Source: Bacillota bacterium (GTDB lineage: Bacteria > Bacillota > Clostridia > Lachnospirales > Lachnospiraceae). From it: DNA of 64,000 nucleotides. The DNA lies in NCBI GenBank assembly GCA_023415475.1, contig JAEZKL010000102.1:1-64000 (forward strand), in the 5' to 3' direction. Positions 9,802 through 19,399 of the stretch are shown here, piece by piece. Every line of letters starts with the position of its first letter. Within the stretch, counting starts at the first letter, position 1. The position numbers and the translations under genes are program-made. The notes beneath the pieces were generated by a model, which was not told the origin of the DNA, did no database searches, and saw nothing but the letters and a program-made list of their open reading frames with translations.

Positions 9802-9828
9802 ATATAGAGAGAAAAAATCTCCCTATAT
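9802..9828 (+). promoter_or_regulatory. Intergenic stem-loop before GH130
   Basis: Arms ATATAGAGAGA (9802-9812) and TCTCCCTATAT (9818-9828) pair with a single mismatch around an A-rich loop. There is no U-run. It probably works as a 5' stabiliser or processing site for the GH130 transcript. Confidence 0.4.
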
Positions 9829-9864
9829 CAGAATACTAAAATTTAACTTAAAAGGAGAGCTAAC

Positions 9865-10884
9865 ATGAGCAAAGTAGAAATGATCACAAATAATTTACCG
9901 AATATACCCTGGCAGGACAAGCCTGCAGAATACATGGGACCAGTATGGAGATATACCGAGAATCCGATTATTAACAGAAATCCTCTTCCGGGAGTAGCGC
10001 GTATCTTCAACAGTGCAGTAGTACCTTATAACGGTGAATTTATTGGGGTATTTCGTGCGGAGCAGATTGATGGTATTCCTCACTTATATATGGGTTACAG
10101 CAAGGATGGTATCCATTGGACCTTTGATACTAATAAGATCCCATTTGTAAACGAGAAGGGCGAGCCTTTTATGCCCAGATATGCTTATGATCCCCGCTTA
10201 ATCAAGGTCGAGGATACCTACTATATTATCTGGTGTACCGATTTCTATGGTGCCGCCCTGGGCATGGCTAAGACAACGGACTTTAAGACCTTTGTCAGAA
10301 TAGAGAATCCATTCCTTCCCTTCAATAGAAATGGTGTTTTGTTCCCGAGAAAGGTCAACGGTAACTTCATGCTGCTCTCCAGACCAAGCGACAGCGGTCA
10401 TACTCCTTTTGGAGATGTATTCTTAAGCGAGAGCCCGGATCTTACCTTCTGGGGAAAACACAGACATGTGATGGCACGTGGCAGTCAGTGGTGGCAATCC
10501 TTAAAGATCGGTGGAGGTGCAGCTCCGATTGAGACCAACGAGGGTTGGCTGATGTTCTATCATGGTGTTACCGGTACCTGCAACGGTTATGTATATAGCA
10601 TGGGTGCTTGTATCCTGGATATCGATAATCCGTCCATCGTAAAGTATCGCTGTAATAATTTTATTTTAACTCCGGAGACCTGGTACGAGGAGAGAGGCTT
10701 TGTTCCGAATGTAGTATTCCCCTGTGCAGCATTAGCGGACGCTGAGACAGGAAGAATAGCAATCTATTATGGTGCTGCGGATAGCTATGTCGGTATGGCC
10801 TTCACAACAGCGGATGAAATCATTGAATATTTAAAAGCAAATGATGCAGCTACCAGTGATGACAAGAATTTCGGTATATTATAA
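9865..10884 (+). CDS. GH130 beta-mannoside phosphorylase
   Basis: 339 residues, no signal peptide, so cytoplasmic. It shows the five-bladed propeller signatures of GH130: PGVARIFNSAVVPYNGEFIGVFRAEQ-like start (residues 42-67), YDPRLIKVEDTYYI, and MFYHGV in the C-terminal half. GH130 enzymes phosphorolyse beta-mannosides to mannose 1-phosphate. The length fits manno-oligosaccharide phosphorylases (about 330-340) better than mannosylglucose phosphorylases (about 390), but the subfamily is not certain. It follows the surface GH26 and is 11 bp from the esterase gene, forming an intracellular mannan-processing pair. Confidence 0.86.
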   Translation: MSKVEMITNNLPNIPWQDKPAEYMGPVWRYTENPIINRNPLPGVARIFNSAVVPYNGEFIGVFRAEQIDGIPHLYMGYSKDGIHWTFDTNKIPFVNEKGEPFMPRYAYDPRLIKVEDTYYIIWCTDFYGAALGMAKTTDFKTFVRIENPFLPFNRNGVLFPRKVNGNFMLLSRPSDSGHTPFGDVFLSESPDLTFWGKHRHVMARGSQWWQSLKIGGGAAPIETNEGWLMFYHGVTGTCNGYVYSMGACILDIDNPSIVKYRCNNFILTPETWYEERGFVPNVVFPCAALADAETGRIAIYYGAADSYVGMAFTTADEIIEYLKANDAATSDDKNFGIL

Positions 10885-10895
10885 GGAATAGAAAA

Positions 10896-12032
10896 ATGGA
10901 ACAAAAATGGAAAGTAATCAATTGGAAGGAAGTATATGACCGGGGTATCCTCAACCCCGGTAATCTACACCGGATGAGCCGGGTTATGAATAGAGCAATA
11001 GCAGGGGAGGCAATTACGGTTGCTTTCATCGGTGGGTCAATAACTGCGGGAGCTGCAGCGACCACCTCTGAGACCTGTTATGCTTATCTGGTATATACCT
11101 GGTGGAAGAAGCAATTTCCTGATTGTCAGGTAACCTATCTCAATGCCGGAGTTGGGGCAACTACTTCCAAGTTTGGAGTAGCCCGAGTGGAAGAGGAGGT
11201 TCTTAGCCATAAGCCGGATATAATATTTGCTGAATTCAGCGTAAACGACACGGAGGATGAGCTTTTCCTTGAGACCTTTGAAGGATTAGTTCGTAGAATT
11301 CTTCTCGATGAAAATAAGCCTGCTTTGTTTATGTTCAATAATGTCTTCTATGACGACGGACATAATGCACAGCGTGTTCACAATCAGGTCGGAACCTATT
11401 ACAACCTGCCGATCGTTAGTATGAAGGAAAGCATATATGCGGAGATAGCTAAGGGGTCGATCAGTAATCTTGACATTAGTGCGGATAATCTTCATCCGAA
11501 TGATCTTGGGCATGAGCTGGTAGCAGGAGTAATCATAAATTTGCTGGATAAGATCTACCAAAAGGTAGCTACTAATCAGAGTAACGTTGAAGAATATCAA
11601 GTCCCGGCTAAACCCCTTACACGCAATCGATACTATGGATCGAAGCGCTACAGTAATCGTAATACCGAGCCCAAGTTAGCCGGCTTCGCGAAGGATGCAG
11701 CAGCAAAGGAAGGTGTATGGGATGTATTTCGCTATGGTTGGAGTGGTGGGAAGACAGGGAGCAGACTACTATTCGAGGTAGAAGGCTCCATGATCTCAGC
11801 CCAGTATCGCAAATATGCGAAGCATCCTGCTCCGATTGCGAAGCTGATCATAGACGGGGATGAGGAGAAAGCAACCGTATTGGATGCCAACTTTGAAGAA
11901 ACCTGGGGAGATTGCTTATACCTGCAGGATATAGTGACAGAGCTAGCACCCGGTAAGCATATTGTTGAGGTTATCATAACAGAAGAAGTACCGGATAAGG
12001 AGTTTTATCTGGCATCGATTATTACTGCATAA
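10896..12032 (+). CDS. SGNH/GDSL carbohydrate acetylesterase, CE17-like
   Basis: 378 residues, no signal peptide. An N-terminal SGNH hydrolase (about 1-215) has the block I serine in FIGGSITAG (Ser48), the block III Asn117 in FSVND, and the block V Asp197/His200 in DNLHPND. A C-terminal beta-sandwich (about 245-378) ends in a regular strand pattern. This two-domain layout resembles the Roseburia mannan 2-O-acetylesterase (CE17 with a C-terminal CBM35-like domain), and the mannan context supports removal of acetyl groups from imported manno-oligosaccharides before GH130 acts. CE17 is an inference by layout; plain GDSL esterase is the safe call. Confidence 0.78.
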   Translation: MEQKWKVINWKEVYDRGILNPGNLHRMSRVMNRAIAGEAITVAFIGGSITAGAAATTSETCYAYLVYTWWKKQFPDCQVTYLNAGVGATTSKFGVARVEEEVLSHKPDIIFAEFSVNDTEDELFLETFEGLVRRILLDENKPALFMFNNVFYDDGHNAQRVHNQVGTYYNLPIVSMKESIYAEIAKGSISNLDISADNLHPNDLGHELVAGVIINLLDKIYQKVATNQSNVEEYQVPAKPLTRNRYYGSKRYSNRNTEPKLAGFAKDAAAKEGVWDVFRYGWSGGKTGSRLLFEVEGSMISAQYRKYAKHPAPIAKLIIDGDEEKATVLDANFEETWGDCLYLQDIVTELAPGKHIVEVIITEEVPDKEFYLASIITA

Positions 12033-12039
12033 GAAGAAA

Positions 12040-12531
12040 TCAGGAATCGGAATTACCTTGTTTGGTAACCTCGTAAGGCCAATCAAGGATGCCGCCAAAG
12101 TCATAGATAGAGGTGTATCCCTGATCCCTCAGTGTATTAGCGGCAAGAGCACTTCGTCTGCCACTTCTGCAGTATACTAAGATGGTGGCATTTTTATCGG
12201 TTAATAACTCCTCTGCCTTAGTCTCGATTTCATAATCAGGTATAAGAGCAGCGCCTTCAATATGACCATCCTCGTATTCTTCTTGTGTTCTTACATCTAA
12301 AATAATTAGATTGGTGGAGGAATCAATCATTTCTTTAGCCTCTTCTGCACTGATTTTCTCGAGCGTGGCTTGCTCGGTAGAAGCAGGGGCTTCATCTGAT
12401 TGATTGGGGGTGGAATTATTCGATATCTCGGTATTTGGGACTGTACTGATTTTATCATTGCCGTTACTACAGCCTGCGAGCATGAATACGGTCATGGTGA
12501 GTATGATAGTAGTGATAATATATTTTCTCAT
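12040..12531 (-). CDS. Rhodanese-domain lipoprotein
   Basis: 163 residues with lipobox MLAGC (Cys21), a Ser/Thr/Asn-rich linker and one rhodanese domain whose active-site loop CRSGRRS carries the catalytic cysteine. Start chosen at 12531 because AGAGGAG lies just upstream; an upstream in-frame ATG at 12588 would add a basic leader before the signal peptide. It sits outside the membrane, where single-domain rhodaneses handle sulfane sulfur or act as thiol carriers. It converges on the esterase gene with only 7 bp between stops and no terminator, and is divergent from the cytochrome-b5-like gene, hinting at a redox or sulfur role for this block. Confidence 0.85.
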   Translation of the reverse strand: MRKYIITTIILTMTVFMLAGCSNGNDKISTVPNTEISNNSTPNQSDEAPASTEQATLEKISAEEAKEMIDSSTNLIILDVRTQEEYEDGHIEGAALIPDYEIETKAEELLTDKNATILVYCRSGRRSALAANTLRDQGYTSIYDFGGILDWPYEVTKQGNSDS

Positions 12532-12844
12532 AATTAGTCTCCTCTTATTTTTCATCCAAAGTCTAGACATTTTATTTCTAAGTTTCATTTTTTCTACATT
12601 CTGCTTTTATTCTGTTTAAATATAGATGGCATAAGATATTAGCCCCTGTTAGTTTAGTAGCATGGAGTAATTCTATCAGAAGAGAGAAATATCCTCTGTG
12701 ATCTTATCACAGGCTCAGGTAAAAGGGTAGTCTAATTTGTTTCCTTGGGATATAACGGAATAATTACAAATAGAAGCATAATAATGACAATCGTTTGATA
12801 TAGATTATTGAAAAGCTTTATTAGTGATAGAATAAGGGGAAGCT
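12532..12844. promoter_or_regulatory. Divergent intergenic region with a TGTGA-N5-TCACA dyad
   Basis: 313 bp between the rhodanese and cytochrome-b5-like genes. It holds a dyad at 12696-12712, CTGTGA and TCACAG arms around TCTTA, resembling a CRP/FNR-family half-site pair but with a 5-base instead of 6-base centre. No promoter with good spacing stood out on either strand. Confidence 0.35.
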
Positions 12845-13435
12845 ATGGATGAGTTTGAGATGAAGAGAAGAATCTATGGTTATATCAAGGAAATGTGTCA
12901 TTATAGTCAGATGCAGGTTTTTGCGACTTCATATTATCAGAAGAATTATTTCCAGATGCAGATTGATGATGCTACCGGTGCTCTGATCAGTCTCTATACG
13001 GATCTATGGAAATCACCGGAACATCAAATAAGAAGTCACAGTTATCATGATCAGGAAAACGATACCCAAAGCTATGAGCAGATGGCGATACAGAATCAGT
13101 CTCCGTTTCAGGAGCAACTATTGCCTCAGACGGAGCAGCAGAGTACACCGCAGGAACAACCCGTACCTGCTCCTGAGTCTTCTGTGGAACCGGAACAAAG
13201 AAGCTTTACAGTGGAGGAGCTGGCATACTATGATGGTTCAAATGGAAAACCTGCTTACGTTGCAGTCGATGGAATTGTATATAATGTAAGCGAAGTAGCC
13301 CGATGGGCCGGAGGCAGGCATTTTGGATTGCGGGCGGGAAAGGATCAGAGCAGTCAGTTTAAAGGGTGTCATCTAGGTATCATGGATCGGTTGAATAGGT
13401 TGCCTAAGGTTGGGATTGTAGTTGAGGGGGTGTGA
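12845..13435 (+). CDS. Cytochrome b5-like heme/steroid-binding domain protein
   Basis: 196 residues. The N-terminal ~60 residues are helical and unassigned, then comes a Gln/Pro/Glu-rich linker (about 70-120), then a cytochrome-b5-like domain (about 122-196: FTVEELAYYDGSNGKPAYVAVDGIVYNVS, with RHFGLRAGKD). No signal peptide or membrane segment, so cytoplasmic. The compact C-terminal domain matches the membrane-associated-progesterone-receptor-like subgroup; the HPGG motif of true cytochrome b5 is replaced by GGRHFG, so heme binding is not assured. Start ATG 12845 follows AAGGGGA. It is next to bacteriohemerythrin, which suggests an oxygen- or redox-related block. Confidence 0.75.
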   Translation: MDEFEMKRRIYGYIKEMCHYSQMQVFATSYYQKNYFQMQIDDATGALISLYTDLWKSPEHQIRSHSYHDQENDTQSYEQMAIQNQSPFQEQLLPQTEQQSTPQEQPVPAPESSVEPEQRSFTVEELAYYDGSNGKPAYVAVDGIVYNVSEVARWAGGRHFGLRAGKDQSSQFKGCHLGIMDRLNRLPKVGIVVEGV

Positions 13436-13487
13436 TTAACATCCCCTTTTGTTAACCTGCGTTATGGCAGAATTTTGGAGGAAGAGA

Positions 13488-13516
13488 TTGTAATTATCAC
13501 TATTTTTAGGTATACT
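13488..13516 (+). promoter_or_regulatory. Sigma-A type promoter for bacteriohemerythrin
   Basis: TTGTAA at 13488-13493 and TATACT at 13511-13516 with a 17-base spacer, 35 bp before the chosen start codon. Confidence 0.55.
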
Positions 13517-13550
13517 TAAGGTATCAATTATTACGAAGGAGATGAAGCTT

Positions 13551-13943
13551 ATGATGTACGAAATGAAGGAAGAATATTACACCGGTATTGAATTCATTGA
13601 CCAGGAGCATGCCCGATTATTCTCTATCTGTGGTGAAGCCTATGAGCTGCTGACAAATGATTTTATCCCTGATAAATACGACTATATTCTTAGCCTTTTG
13701 CAGGAGCTTAAGAATTATACCAAATATCATTTCCAGCACGAAGAAGAATACATGATCAGCATCGGCTATATGAGACTTTTGTCACAGAAGGTTGATCATG
13801 CCGATTTTATCGAAAAAATGGATGGTTTTGACACCGATAATATCGATGAGAATCAGAAGAGCTCGTTATTAGAGCTGATAAATTTCCTGAATGATTGGCT
13901 GGTGGGCCATATCTTTGGGAAGGACAAGCTGATCGCAAAATAG
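13551..13943 (+). CDS. Bacteriohemerythrin
   Basis: 130 residues. A four-helix-bundle hemerythrin with the di-iron ligand pattern: His in IDQEHARLF, HFQHEEEYM (His-x3-Glu pattern), DHADFIEKM and the C-terminal GHIFGKD (His-x4-Asp). Start placed at ATG 13551, nine bases from AAGGAG; the upstream in-frame ATG at 13542 touches that site. These proteins bind oxygen reversibly and in anaerobes are thought to buffer or sense oxygen. It has its own promoter and terminator, so it is a single-gene unit. Confidence 0.88.
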   Translation: MMYEMKEEYYTGIEFIDQEHARLFSICGEAYELLTNDFIPDKYDYILSLLQELKNYTKYHFQHEEEYMISIGYMRLLSQKVDHADFIEKMDGFDTDNIDENQKSSLLELINFLNDWLVGHIFGKDKLIAK

Positions 13944-13991
13944 TCAGCAATCAATATAATATTCAATATAATGATATAAAAAAAATGAAAG

Positions 13992-14050
13992 ATAGGATAA
14001 TACGGAAAAGCAAAGCTGTTTTAGCAAAGACCCGTATATCCTATTTTTTT
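13992..14050 (+). terminator. Rho-independent terminator after bacteriohemerythrin
   Basis: Stem ATAGGATAATACGG pairs with CCGTATATCCTAT (one bulged base), an inner loop contains a further GCAAAGC/TTTGC pairing, and a run of seven T follows. Confidence 0.75.
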
Positions 14051-14252
14051 ATCGTCTGATATATTGCGTCCTATACGATGAATTAGGCTCCGCAAAATGA
14101 ACGAAGTTCACTTTGAGATATGCACTTCGCAAATGTGAACAATGCGAACGGGCTCGGCCCGTCGCTTGTACTGAAACGGGGTATATAAAATATTGACATA
14201 AATAATGATATTGGGAAATATAATTTGTTCAAAATTACTTTAATGTAGTAAT

Positions 14253-14268
14253 GTAAAAACGTTTCGAT
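14253..14268 (+). promoter_or_regulatory. LacI/CcpA-type operator-like palindrome
   Basis: GTAAAAACGTTTCGAT contains the perfect 8-bp palindrome AAACGTTT with the CG centre typical of LacI-family and cre sites. It sits about 170 bp upstream of the best promoter and may serve the weaker one at 14193. Confidence 0.4.
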
Positions 14269-14436
14269 TAAAGAAACATGCAAAAACGCCATAGTTAAAA
14301 TGAAAAATGGAATAAAAAAGTTACTTTTTATTATCATGAACTATAAATATTGATATAAATTATGATAAAAATAGAAAATAAGTGTGTAATATGCATAAAA
14401 AAAACAAATAAAAATGAAATAAAAATGTTTTTATTA

Positions 14437-14465
14437 TTGCAGTTTTATGAAAAGCATTATATAAT
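14437..14465 (+). promoter_or_regulatory. Sigma-A type promoter of the beta-glucan locus
   Basis: TTGCAG (14437-14442), 17-base spacer, TATAAT (14460-14465), 127 bp before the first gene. Confidence 0.6.
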
Positions 14466-14592
14466 GATGGCGTAAGGAAATATTTGCCCATCTTTGAAGT
14501 GGGGATTAGGGCAAAGTGAAGACTGTTCTGAAAAGAAGAAACTCGCGGAGCAGAGATATGCTTTACATATTATTAAAGATGGAGGGTGAAAC

Positions 14593-16221
14593 ATGAGGAA
14601 ACGTAAGGTTTTTGTAGTTGGTCTGCTTATTATCGGCATGATGACTGCGATGCTTAGCGGTTGTGGCAAGAAGTATGAAGCGTTAAGCGAAGAGATTACC
14701 GGTGAAATTGATGTAATGGTTTGGTCCGGATCAGGGGAATATATGGAGGATCTTGGTCATCAAGACAAAACGGCAGCCGATTTTACAGGACAGAATGAGG
14801 CGGCAGTATATGCAATCGCGAAGGAGTTCAATAAAGTATACCCGAATATTCAAATTAATGTATACGCAAAGGTGGGTGGACCCCATGATAACGAGACCCC
14901 TTGGGCACAGGAGCTTGAGAATTTTAAGGCAGAGCATGGCAAATATCCGGATGTATATGCATCCACCGATTTACCCGGCGATGTTGCTAAGGGTATGGTA
15001 GCAGATCTATCCGTATTTAAGGATGATCCGGTTTATAAGTCCTTTAATCCGTCAATTATGAACATGATGAATTACTATGGCTTCCAGGCAGGACTACCGC
15101 AGTTTATCCAGCCTTGGGGTGTCTATGTAAATAAAGAATTGGCTGAGACGAATAACATCGATATTCCCCCGGTGGACTGCAACATTGATGAGTACACTGT
15201 CTTCGCTACCTCAGGTGATAACAAAAACTTCTGGGGCGCAATGGATATACCGATGAGCTTTATTAACACAGGAACAAAGGATATCAATTACTCTTTGGCA
15301 AATTACAGCGGCGAGGGAGACCATATTAACCTGACATCGGATGCGGTTGCTGACTTATTGGAGTATATTCCAAAGTGGTCAAAATCAAGTATCTGGGCTC
15401 AGAATGATATCGGTGCCGTACCAACAGAGATTATGGATGCAAATGGATGGTGGAGCTATAATTTCTTTATAAATAACAAATGTTTAACCTTAGATGGTGA
15501 CCCGTGGATGATGGGTGATGCAGCAAATCCCACCGAAGGACATTGGGGCACTGTAAAGAGCAGTGATTGGGATATCTATCCGAGACCGAGTACAGATTAC
15601 CAGGAGAACACGATTGGTATCGTTTTAGACCCGATGGCAATACATAACTATGCTATGGACGATGGTGATCCGGCATGGACGGACGAAGAGAAACAAGCTC
15701 TTAAGGTTGCTTATACCTTTGGCTCCTTCTGGGTAGGAAGTACAGAGAGTATGCAGGCCAGAGCAAACCAGAGCTTTACTGACAATGGTGTTGAGAAGAC
15801 CTGTCTGAATGACTCTTTACCGCTTGTTACCGGGGAAGAGTTCGACAAGCAGATGGAGATCTGGTATTCCACTACAACTCATCAGCGCTTTGCTGACGAG
15901 GCAAAGATGCCCGGCTTCCAGAAGGTTCTTGAGCTTTGGGAGAAGGGTCAGTTTTGGGATATTTCCGATAAGGCTTATCCCTTCTACATCATGGAGGATG
16001 GTACGAAGAAGGAAGCTGCTTATGAGTGGATCTACCTCTATAAGAAAGAGATCACAGGAGCATTAAGAACGGATGCAAACTGGCTTGATCAGGTGAAGGC
16101 AAAGCTGGCTGATTGGAACAAGGTAATCAACGAGAGATATGTACTTGCAGATCAGCAGTTAAGAGATGGCTTAAAAGAATTCTACGGCTTTAGTGATGAC
16201 AGCTTTAAGGCTAAGAAATAA
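14593..16221 (+). CDS. Extracellular solute-binding lipoprotein (beta-glucan locus)
   Basis: 542 residues, lipobox MLSGC (Cys24), family 1 substrate-binding fold. It starts IDVMVWSGSGEYMEDLG, and aromatic-rich stretches (WSKSSIW, GWWSYNFF, GHWGTVKSSDWDIYPR) suit carbohydrate binding. Start ATG 14593 follows GGAGGG. It is first in the large operon and is followed by a hairpin (16316-16351) before the 986-residue second binding protein. Inferred role: capture of beta-glucan oligosaccharides for one of the two permease pairs downstream. Confidence 0.84.
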   Translation: MRKRKVFVVGLLIIGMMTAMLSGCGKKYEALSEEITGEIDVMVWSGSGEYMEDLGHQDKTAADFTGQNEAAVYAIAKEFNKVYPNIQINVYAKVGGPHDNETPWAQELENFKAEHGKYPDVYASTDLPGDVAKGMVADLSVFKDDPVYKSFNPSIMNMMNYYGFQAGLPQFIQPWGVYVNKELAETNNIDIPPVDCNIDEYTVFATSGDNKNFWGAMDIPMSFINTGTKDINYSLANYSGEGDHINLTSDAVADLLEYIPKWSKSSIWAQNDIGAVPTEIMDANGWWSYNFFINNKCLTLDGDPWMMGDAANPTEGHWGTVKSSDWDIYPRPSTDYQENTIGIVLDPMAIHNYAMDDGDPAWTDEEKQALKVAYTFGSFWVGSTESMQARANQSFTDNGVEKTCLNDSLPLVTGEEFDKQMEIWYSTTTHQRFADEAKMPGFQKVLELWEKGQFWDISDKAYPFYIMEDGTKKEAAYEWIYLYKKEITGALRTDANWLDQVKAKLADWNKVINERYVLADQQLRDGLKEFYGFSDDSFKAKK

Positions 16222-16315
16222 AGTGACTAAATAGTTAAGATATAATTAACTTGTTATACAGCTAGCTACATATGGAGCTGTTTCAAATCATCGAACTCTT
16301 CTAGTTTTTATCACG

Positions 16316-16351
16316 ATCCCGGGAGGCTGTCCTACAACAGCCGCCTGGGAT
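16316..16351 (+). promoter_or_regulatory. Strong stem-loop after binding-protein gene
   Basis: Arms ATCCCGGGAGGCTGT and ACAGCCGCCTGGGAT pair at 13 of 15 positions around a 6-base loop, in a 217-bp gap inside the operon. No U-run follows. It probably acts as a partial terminator or 3' stabiliser that keeps the binding protein more abundant than downstream products. Confidence 0.55.
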
Positions 16352-16438
16352 AAAGTGAGTATCCTGCGGATGAAACCGCCACAGGCAGGAGGGAGATGTT
16401 TTGTGACAGTCCCATTTTTATAAGGGGAGAGAGCGACA

Positions 16439-19399
16439 ATGAAGAAGAGAAGAACCATAGCATCCATTGTGCTTTTATGCATGGTTGCAGTTGCTGTTTT
16501 GGCATCTGTATTTATTTTTGGACATAATCCGGAATATATATCCGAAGTAGATGAGAATAAAGTAGAAGCAGCATACAACCTGTTAAAGGATTCCCTGAGA
16601 ACAGAGACGATGTCTTATACTGATTTTCTGGAGGGAAACACCGAGGAAATCGGTCAGCAGACAGTATCCTGTGAACCCGAAGCCGGAGAGACAACAGATG
16701 ATTATGACAGTCTTGTAACGGTTCTGGATTATAATGACAAAGCCAACTATGTTGTTAATGTGAAAAAGGCAGGACTTTACCATATGGTCCTGGACTACAG
16801 GCCAATGGGCAATACCCTGGCTGATTTTAATATTGAACTAATGATAAATGGGACCAGAACATACGAGGAGATGAAGAATATCATGCTTCCGCTATATTGG
16901 TCCGATGAGACCAAGAAATATCCGAAGGACCGTTACAAGGATGAGATGGCTCCTAATCAGATCAGTAAGGCAGATTGGACCTCACTTTTTCTATATAATA
17001 ATACCTATGTCAGTGCAGAGCCATTATTATTCTTGCTCCAGGCAGGAGAAAATGTGATTACCATAACGAATATCTCCGGCAATGGTTTGGGAGTCGGTAA
17101 GCTTTGTATAGAAGCTCCGGTTAATAGCCCTCCAAGCTACAGTGATTATCGCAGCCTCTATGAGGGGAAACTGGTATCCGGGCTTCTTAAGGTGAATTCT
17201 ATCGACTATATCCTGAAAAACACGACGCAGGCAATCTATACGGCAGAGAATAATCCTGCCCTGACACCTCATGACAGTGAATATAAGAAATTGAATACGA
17301 TTACCTGGACCGACCCCGGCTCGGAGATAACCTATGAGCTGAATGTGCCTAAGGACGGGTATTATCATATAGCCTTCCATTACCGAAATGGGAAGGAAGA
17401 ATTTGATGTATTTCATACGATTAAGCTTGATGGAGAAGTACCCTTTGAGGAACTACAAAATTATGCGTTCCCTTCGACTCAGAATAACTGGGATAACGAG
17501 ACCTTGAGTGATGAAGAGGGAAAACCTTATGAGATCTATCTGAGCAAGGGCACTCATACCCTAACACTCCGGGCTGAACAGGAGCCGATTGTAAAGGCCT
17601 GGCATTATGCCAAGGTAATCTGTGAGCATGTATCCAGGTTAGAGCTTGAGATTACAAAGATTACAGGCTCTGCCAAGGACAAGAACCGTACCTGGCAGAT
17701 GACCCGATATCTCCCCCTGATACCTGACTATCTCGAGGCATATGGTACATTAATCGATGCCATAAAATACATGCTTCAGGATAATACACCCAATGGTGTG
17801 AATTCAGCACTGCTGTCCGACCTGGATAAGGCGATGCAGTTTATTGATGAGATGGCAGAGTATCCGGATGAGATTGCACTTTACAAAACGAACCTGACCT
17901 CCGGCCGTGATAATTCCGTCCTGAAGTCGGTGAGCAATTTTACTTCCGAGCTGGTTACCCAGGATTTTTCGCTTGATATGATCTATCTCTATGGTGAGGA
18001 GGAATTGCCTAAGCCAAGAGCAGGAGTATTATCCTCCTTAGGAAATAACCTTAAGACATTGTTTAGTACCTTTGTATCCGATAAATATCACACGGAAAAC
18101 GATCCCGAGGTACTCAATATCTGGGTCAACCGTGCCACCACCCATGTAGACCTGCTGCAGAAGATGGCTGATACGGGCTTTACTCCAGAGACCGGAATTA
18201 AGGTGAAAATCTCTATTATGCCGGATGCAAATAAGCTTACCTTAGGCGTAGCGGCGGATGAGATACCGGATGTGGCCTTGGGACTGGGCTCCCATATTCC
18301 CTTTGAGTTAGCCAGCAGAGGAGCACTATATGATCTGACGGAATTTAAAGATTTCTGGAGTATCCAGAACCGGTTTGTACCCGGCGGTTCCGTTCCTTAT
18401 ATCTTCAACGAAGGAATATATGCGATCCCTGAGACCTTGGATTTTAATGCACTCATTTACAGGACGGATATCTTTGAGAGTATCGGCTTAACAGCACCGG
18501 ATACCTGGGAGGATGTTACGACAATCTTACCGACCTTACAGCGGTACGGTATGAACTTTTATCATAACATCTCCTCCGGAGTAGGCTATAAATGGTACCA
18601 TCAGACCTCTCCGTTGATCTTCCAGAATAACGGAAAGCTTTTTACAGAGGATGGACTGCGTACTGCGATTGACCAGCCGGATGCCGTGAAGGGAATTCAG
18701 GCATTGGGAGATCTGTTTATAGCGTATTCTCTGCAGAAGGAGGTAATTTCCTTCTTTAACTCCTTCCGATACGCAACCCTGCCCGTAGGTATTGTCAGCT
18801 TAAATGACTACATCTTGATTAAGAACGGAGCACCGGAGCTGGACGGTAAATGGGCATTGTCGGCCTACCCGGGAACAAAGCAGGAGGATGGCTCTGTCCT
18901 GCGATGGTATATTGCCAACGGAACCGGAGGTGTTATCTTCAAAGACAGCAATAAGCTACAGGATGCCTGGACCTTCCTAAAATGGTGGACCGAGTATGAG
19001 ACGCAAATCGATTACACCTATACGCTCAGGTCAACCTATGGTAAGACCTTCGTTTGGATGTCTTCGAATGTTGAAGCAGTCGCAGACTCTCCTTTTGAGC
19101 AAGAGGATAAACAGATTATATTGGAACAGATCAAGTGGCTTCGTGATGTACCAAGAAGTCCCGGACAATATATGCTGGAGCGATCCATCTCAGATATCTG
19201 GAATTCCATGGTGAATGACGGTGTATCTGCCCAAGTAGCGATTGATGATAAGGTTATCGATATAAACCGTGAAATTAAGAAGAAGATGAAAGAGCTCGGA
19301 TACTATGATGAGGAAGGTAATCTTCAAAAATCCTATGTGATCAGGGATGTAGACTGGATTATCTCACAGACAGAAAAAGCGAAGCAGGAGGTTAAATAA
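16439..19399 (+). CDS. Giant membrane-anchored solute-binding protein with N-terminal carbohydrate-binding-like repeats
   Basis: 986 residues, about twice the usual binding-protein size. An N-terminal membrane helix (about 8-28, no lipobox) precedes two similar beta-rich segments (about 80-215 and 275-390; compare [21 protein letters not shown] with [20 protein letters not shown]) that resemble carbohydrate-binding sandwiches. A helical linker (about 400-545) leads to a family 1 solute-binding domain (about 560-975, beginning [19 protein letters not shown]). The stop overlaps the permease start by 1 bp. The fusion suggests polymer or long-oligosaccharide capture directly coupled to import. 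The repeat domains are unassigned; the binding-protein part is firm. Confidence 0.8.
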   Translation: MKKRRTIASIVLLCMVAVAVLASVFIFGHNPEYISEVDENKVEAAYNLLKDSLRTETMSYTDFLEGNTEEIGQQTVSCEPEAGETTDDYDSLVTVLDYNDKANYVVNVKKAGLYHMVLDYRPMGNTLADFNIELMINGTRTYEEMKNIMLPLYWSDETKKYPKDRYKDEMAPNQISKADWTSLFLYNNTYVSAEPLLFLLQAGENVITITNISGNGLGVGKLCIEAPVNSPPSYSDYRSLYEGKLVSGLLKVNSIDYILKNTTQAIYTAENNPALTPHDSEYKKLNTITWTDPGSEITYELNVPKDGYYHIAFHYRNGKEEFDVFHTIKLDGEVPFEELQNYAFPSTQNNWDNETLSDEEGKPYEIYLSKGTHTLTLRAEQEPIVKAWHYAKVICEHVSRLELEITKITGSAKDKNRTWQMTRYLPLIPDYLEAYGTLIDAIKYMLQDNTPNGVNSALLSDLDKAMQFIDEMAEYPDEIALYKTNLTSGRDNSVLKSVSNFTSELVTQDFSLDMIYLYGEEELPKPRAGVLSSLGNNLKTLFSTFVSDKYHTENDPEVLNIWVNRATTHVDLLQKMADTGFTPETGIKVKISIMPDANKLTLGVAADEIPDVALGLGSHIPFELASRGALYDLTEFKDFWSIQNRFVPGGSVPYIFNEGIYAIPETLDFNALIYRTDIFESIGLTAPDTWEDVTTILPTLQRYGMNFYHNISSGVGYKWYHQTSPLIFQNNGKLFTEDGLRTAIDQPDAVKGIQALGDLFIAYSLQKEVISFFNSFRYATLPVGIVSLNDYILIKNGAPELDGKWALSAYPGTKQEDGSVLRWYIANGTGGVIFKDSNKLQDAWTFLKWWTEYETQIDYTYTLRSTYGKTFVWMSSNVEAVADSPFEQEDKQIILEQIKWLRDVPRSPGQYMLERSISDIWNSMVNDGVSAQVAIDDKVIDINREIKKKMKELGYYDEEGNLQKSYVIRDVDWIISQTEKAKQEVK

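Larger units (their letters stand above)
14051..14592 (+). promoter_or_regulatory. Long non-coding control region upstream of the beta-glucan locus
   Basis: No credible gene. The first ~130 bp holds a GC-rich block with a perfect ACGGGC/GCCCGT hairpin (14148-14162) and repeated GAAC/GTTC motifs, unlike the AT-rich remainder. TTGACA at 14193 and TATAAT at 14219 (20-base spacer, poor) lie before the AAACGTTT palindrome. A good promoter sits at 14437-14465. The last 120 bp is the leader of the binding-protein gene at 14593. Confidence 0.5.

Noticed and set aside
14051..14592. Riboswitch in the long leader
   Set aside because: The visible hairpins do not match a riboswitch class I know, and most of the region lies upstream of the best promoter.
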